Of a DNA stretch of 64,000 nt, positions 62,153 to 64,000 are shown in pieces (within the stretch, counting starts at the first letter, position 1; every line of letters begins with the position of its first letter). The notes beneath the pieces are model-generated. The model saw only the letters and a program-made list of their open reading frames with translations, searched no databases and was not told the DNA's origin. Location: positions 1 to 64,000 of the forward strand of contig NZ_NSDG01000002.1 of NCBI RefSeq assembly GCF_002289345.1. The letters are read 5' to 3'. Origin of the DNA: Pseudoalteromonas sp. HM-SA03 (GTDB lineage: Bacteria; Pseudomonadota; Gammaproteobacteria; Enterobacterales; Alteromonadaceae). The position numbers and the translations under genes are program-made.

Positions 62153-63844
62153 TCAGGCAATAGATGAGTAAAATCCGGCCTCTAGTAGCGCTACATCAAA
62201 CTTTTGTGCGGTAACAAAACGGCTTTCGGCTAATACGTCATCGACTAATTGTTTTTGCCATGCAGTTAACACAAAGTTGGGTGATATCACTCTAAGTGCA
62301 ATCAGTTTAATAAAAATGAACAGTTTACACTGTGTATTGGTCTGAGATTTTTTTAACGTTTCGCTATCTAGCATTGCCTTATGAAGAATGCTTTTTTCAA
62401 AGTACTGCTGATTAAAGTCTAGGTATTTATCTTTTGCTATTGCGCGGATCCCAAATAGGTTAGCAATCGATACTAGCTCTTCTGAATACTCACGAGAATG
62501 GAGTGCCGTGGCATGTTGGATCTCCACCCCTTGTTTAGTCACCAAAAATACAATAACCGCGGCAAATGGCGATAACAAGCGCTCAAATTTTTCACCATAA
62601 CTTTCACCAACATATAAGGCGATGATTTGACTAATTACGCCATATTTATGCACGATATCTTCTGTGAAAGGTAGCTTATGGTTTGCTATGATTTGCTCAA
62701 GCAACACTCGCTGCGCCAATAACCCAGCGGCATCAAGCCCTACCATAGCAAGAGAGTGCCTGACCGATGCAGCTTTTAGGTTTTCACGGTTATATTGCTT
62801 TGCTGCGATCTGCAATGCGCTTGACACTAGTTCGAACTCGCTAATCAGCTTTTCAAGTGCGCGAATACTTTGAAATTGACTATGAGATAAGTCTTTTACT
62901 GTCTCTAGTAGATGTAAATGTTCAGAGCCAAATAGAAGCACTGCTGGCTCAGCAGCTCGGTCCCAAATATTGTAAAGTAGCTTTGCATCTGTTGTTACAG
63001 TTAAACCACAGTGAAACTGGAACTTACTATTGGCCTTCGCCAGCTTTTTTGTTTGTCCTTGTTCCACAATAGCAATTATTTTTTCACTATTGCTTTGTAT
63101 CGCCAAAAAGCCCATTTCGCCCTTAATCTCGCACAGCAATCCCGCAGGATGTTTAACAAATGCTCCTGCAATTGCACTCAGTACTTTTGACGCAAAAGCG
63201 TAACTGAGTTTGCAATAAAGAAGCTTAATCGCTCTGTCTAAAGCCACGTAATTTTGTTTGTGTGTTGGCGTTATCAAGCTTGCTAATCGGTGAGCAATTG
63301 CAACAATCAAAGAAGCATGGTCATTAAACCGCTGAGGGATAGAAGCCACTAGCTTGCTGTCGTAGTTTGAAAGGCGAGACAAAATTCGCAAACATTGCAA
63401 ATTAGGTGTTTGCCCATCACTCAGTATTTGTACGGCTAATTGATGTCGAACTTTCCAAAGCTTATCTTGCTGTGCGTCCAACTTTTTACCTGCCGCGAGT
63501 TGATCGCTTTCTCGTGCTACACATAAATAATCGGCAAAGCTTGCAAGCAATAACTCTTCGGTAACGGCACGAGAAAACTTTAAGTGATGACAAGCCATAC
63601 AAACCAACACATTTTGATTCATGACCAGATTAGTGTTGTAACCCAAGTTTTGTGAATACAGTCCAAGCTGCCCATGCATGCTACTAGGCGAGGACTCATA
63701 ACAGTCCATATAAAGCTGCGCAAGTTTAACTAGGGTAGGGTAGATAGAAGGCCACTTTTCTTTGTGATAATAAAGACGTAACACCTTGTGTGTACCTTGG
63801 GCTATCGCGAACAGCGTTTTACTAGTAACTATCCTTGCATCCAT
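62153..63844 (-). CDS. Hypothetical protein, 563 residues, possibly degenerate HD-type
   Basis: Not recognised. A mostly helical, soluble protein without signal peptide. Residues about 70-115 (NTNLVMNQNVLVCMACHHLKFSRAVTEELLLASFADYL) have the rhythm of the HD-GYP/HDOD helix but lack the HD pair. The central region contains a GEMGFLAIQSNSEKIIAIVEQG strand-rich patch, and a second such region appears around 390-450. It begins the right flank with nothing beyond. Whether it is a c-di-GMP effector or something else cannot be said from this sequence. Confidence 0.65.
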   Translation of the reverse strand: MDARIVTSKTLFAIAQGTHKVLRLYYHKEKWPSIYPTLVKLAQLYMDCYESSPSSMHGQLGLYSQNLGYNTNLVMNQNVLVCMACHHLKFSRAVTEELLLASFADYLCVARESDQLAAGKKLDAQQDKLWKVRHQLAVQILSDGQTPNLQCLRILSRLSNYDSKLVASIPQRFNDHASLIVAIAHRLASLITPTHKQNYVALDRAIKLLYCKLSYAFASKVLSAIAGAFVKHPAGLLCEIKGEMGFLAIQSNSEKIIAIVEQGQTKKLAKANSKFQFHCGLTVTTDAKLLYNIWDRAAEPAVLLFGSEHLHLLETVKDLSHSQFQSIRALEKLISEFELVSSALQIAAKQYNRENLKAASVRHSLAMVGLDAAGLLAQRVLLEQIIANHKLPFTEDIVHKYGVISQIIALYVGESYGEKFERLLSPFAAVIVFLVTKQGVEIQHATALHSREYSEELVSIANLFGIRAIAKDKYLDFNQQYFEKSILHKAMLDSETLKKSQTNTQCKLFIFIKLIALRVISPNFVLTAWQKQLVDDVLAESRFVTAQKFDVALLEAGFYSSIA

Positions 63845-64000
63845 CTATCTTTACCAATTTTTTAAGTAAACAGGCTATTTTGAAACGGTAAAATAGCTTT
63901 CTTAGCAAGGCAGAAGCTTTGCTATTTAGTTGTTCTAGATGAGGCGTTGTTAACGAAGCTAATATGGTATTTTACCTTTCAAATCGGTTGGAAAATTAAT

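Overview
The window looks like a chromosome segment of a marine gammaproteobacterium of the Alteromonadales, most likely Pseudoalteromonas. The clues are the low-to-middling GC, a secreted chitinase–LPMO–chitinase cluster, a Vibrio/Alteromonas-type TonB2 operon with TtpC and DUF3450 proteins, a GlyGly-CTERM protease and many TonB/7TM-DISM proteins. The genus is an inference; no rRNA or tRNA gene is visible.

Left end (1-12 kb): a replication-terminus region. A minus-strand gene encodes a Tus homologue that keeps most residues of the E. coli cytosine-6 pocket. Immediately upstream lies an array of copies of GTATGATGTGTTC, which resembles the E. coli Ter core (AGTATGTTGT). Four copies sit 207-223 bp apart next to tus, a fifth lies before the DAHP synthase gene and a sixth 8.3 kb further on. 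All six point the same way. By the E. coli rule they would arrest forks moving toward higher coordinates. Next come a class II DAHP synthase, the divergent ppsR/ppsA pair and a ydiJ-type FAD/Fe-S dehydrogenase.

Polymer degradation (13-21 kb): a three-gene chitin cluster (GH18, AA10 LPMO, GH18), each protein with a signal peptide and C-terminal CBM5/12. Then an SBP gene, a RecQ-family helicase and anmK (peptidoglycan recycling) in tight succession, an Na/Pi cotransporter, and two 7TM-DISM sensors (a histidine kinase and a diguanylate cyclase) that converge on a 55-residue membrane protein.

Mannoside module (31-38 kb): GH92 alpha-mannosidase plus a BSP-type metallopeptidase, a FucP-family symporter, an AGE-family sugar isomerase and a fructokinase. 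Together they suggest mannose release, uptake, isomerisation to fructose and phosphorylation. LacI-type palindromes lie in front of both rightward units.

Envelope energy module (40-50 kb): MCP, then DUF3450-ttpC-exbB2-exbD2-tonB2-TPR, a lipoprotein and a TonB-dependent receptor.

Right part (50-64 kb): asd, a lone GNAT gene bracketed by attC-like sequences (an integron-type cassette away from any integrase), an FG-GAP protein, DUF4240, ilvIH with a clear leader-peptide attenuator, an M6 metalloprotease with PKD domains and GlyGly-CTERM, an NAD-type isocitrate dehydrogenase and an unrecognised 563-residue protein.

The least ordinary items are the clustered Tus/Ter-like array, the solitary cassette, the ilv leader peptide and the mannoside operators.
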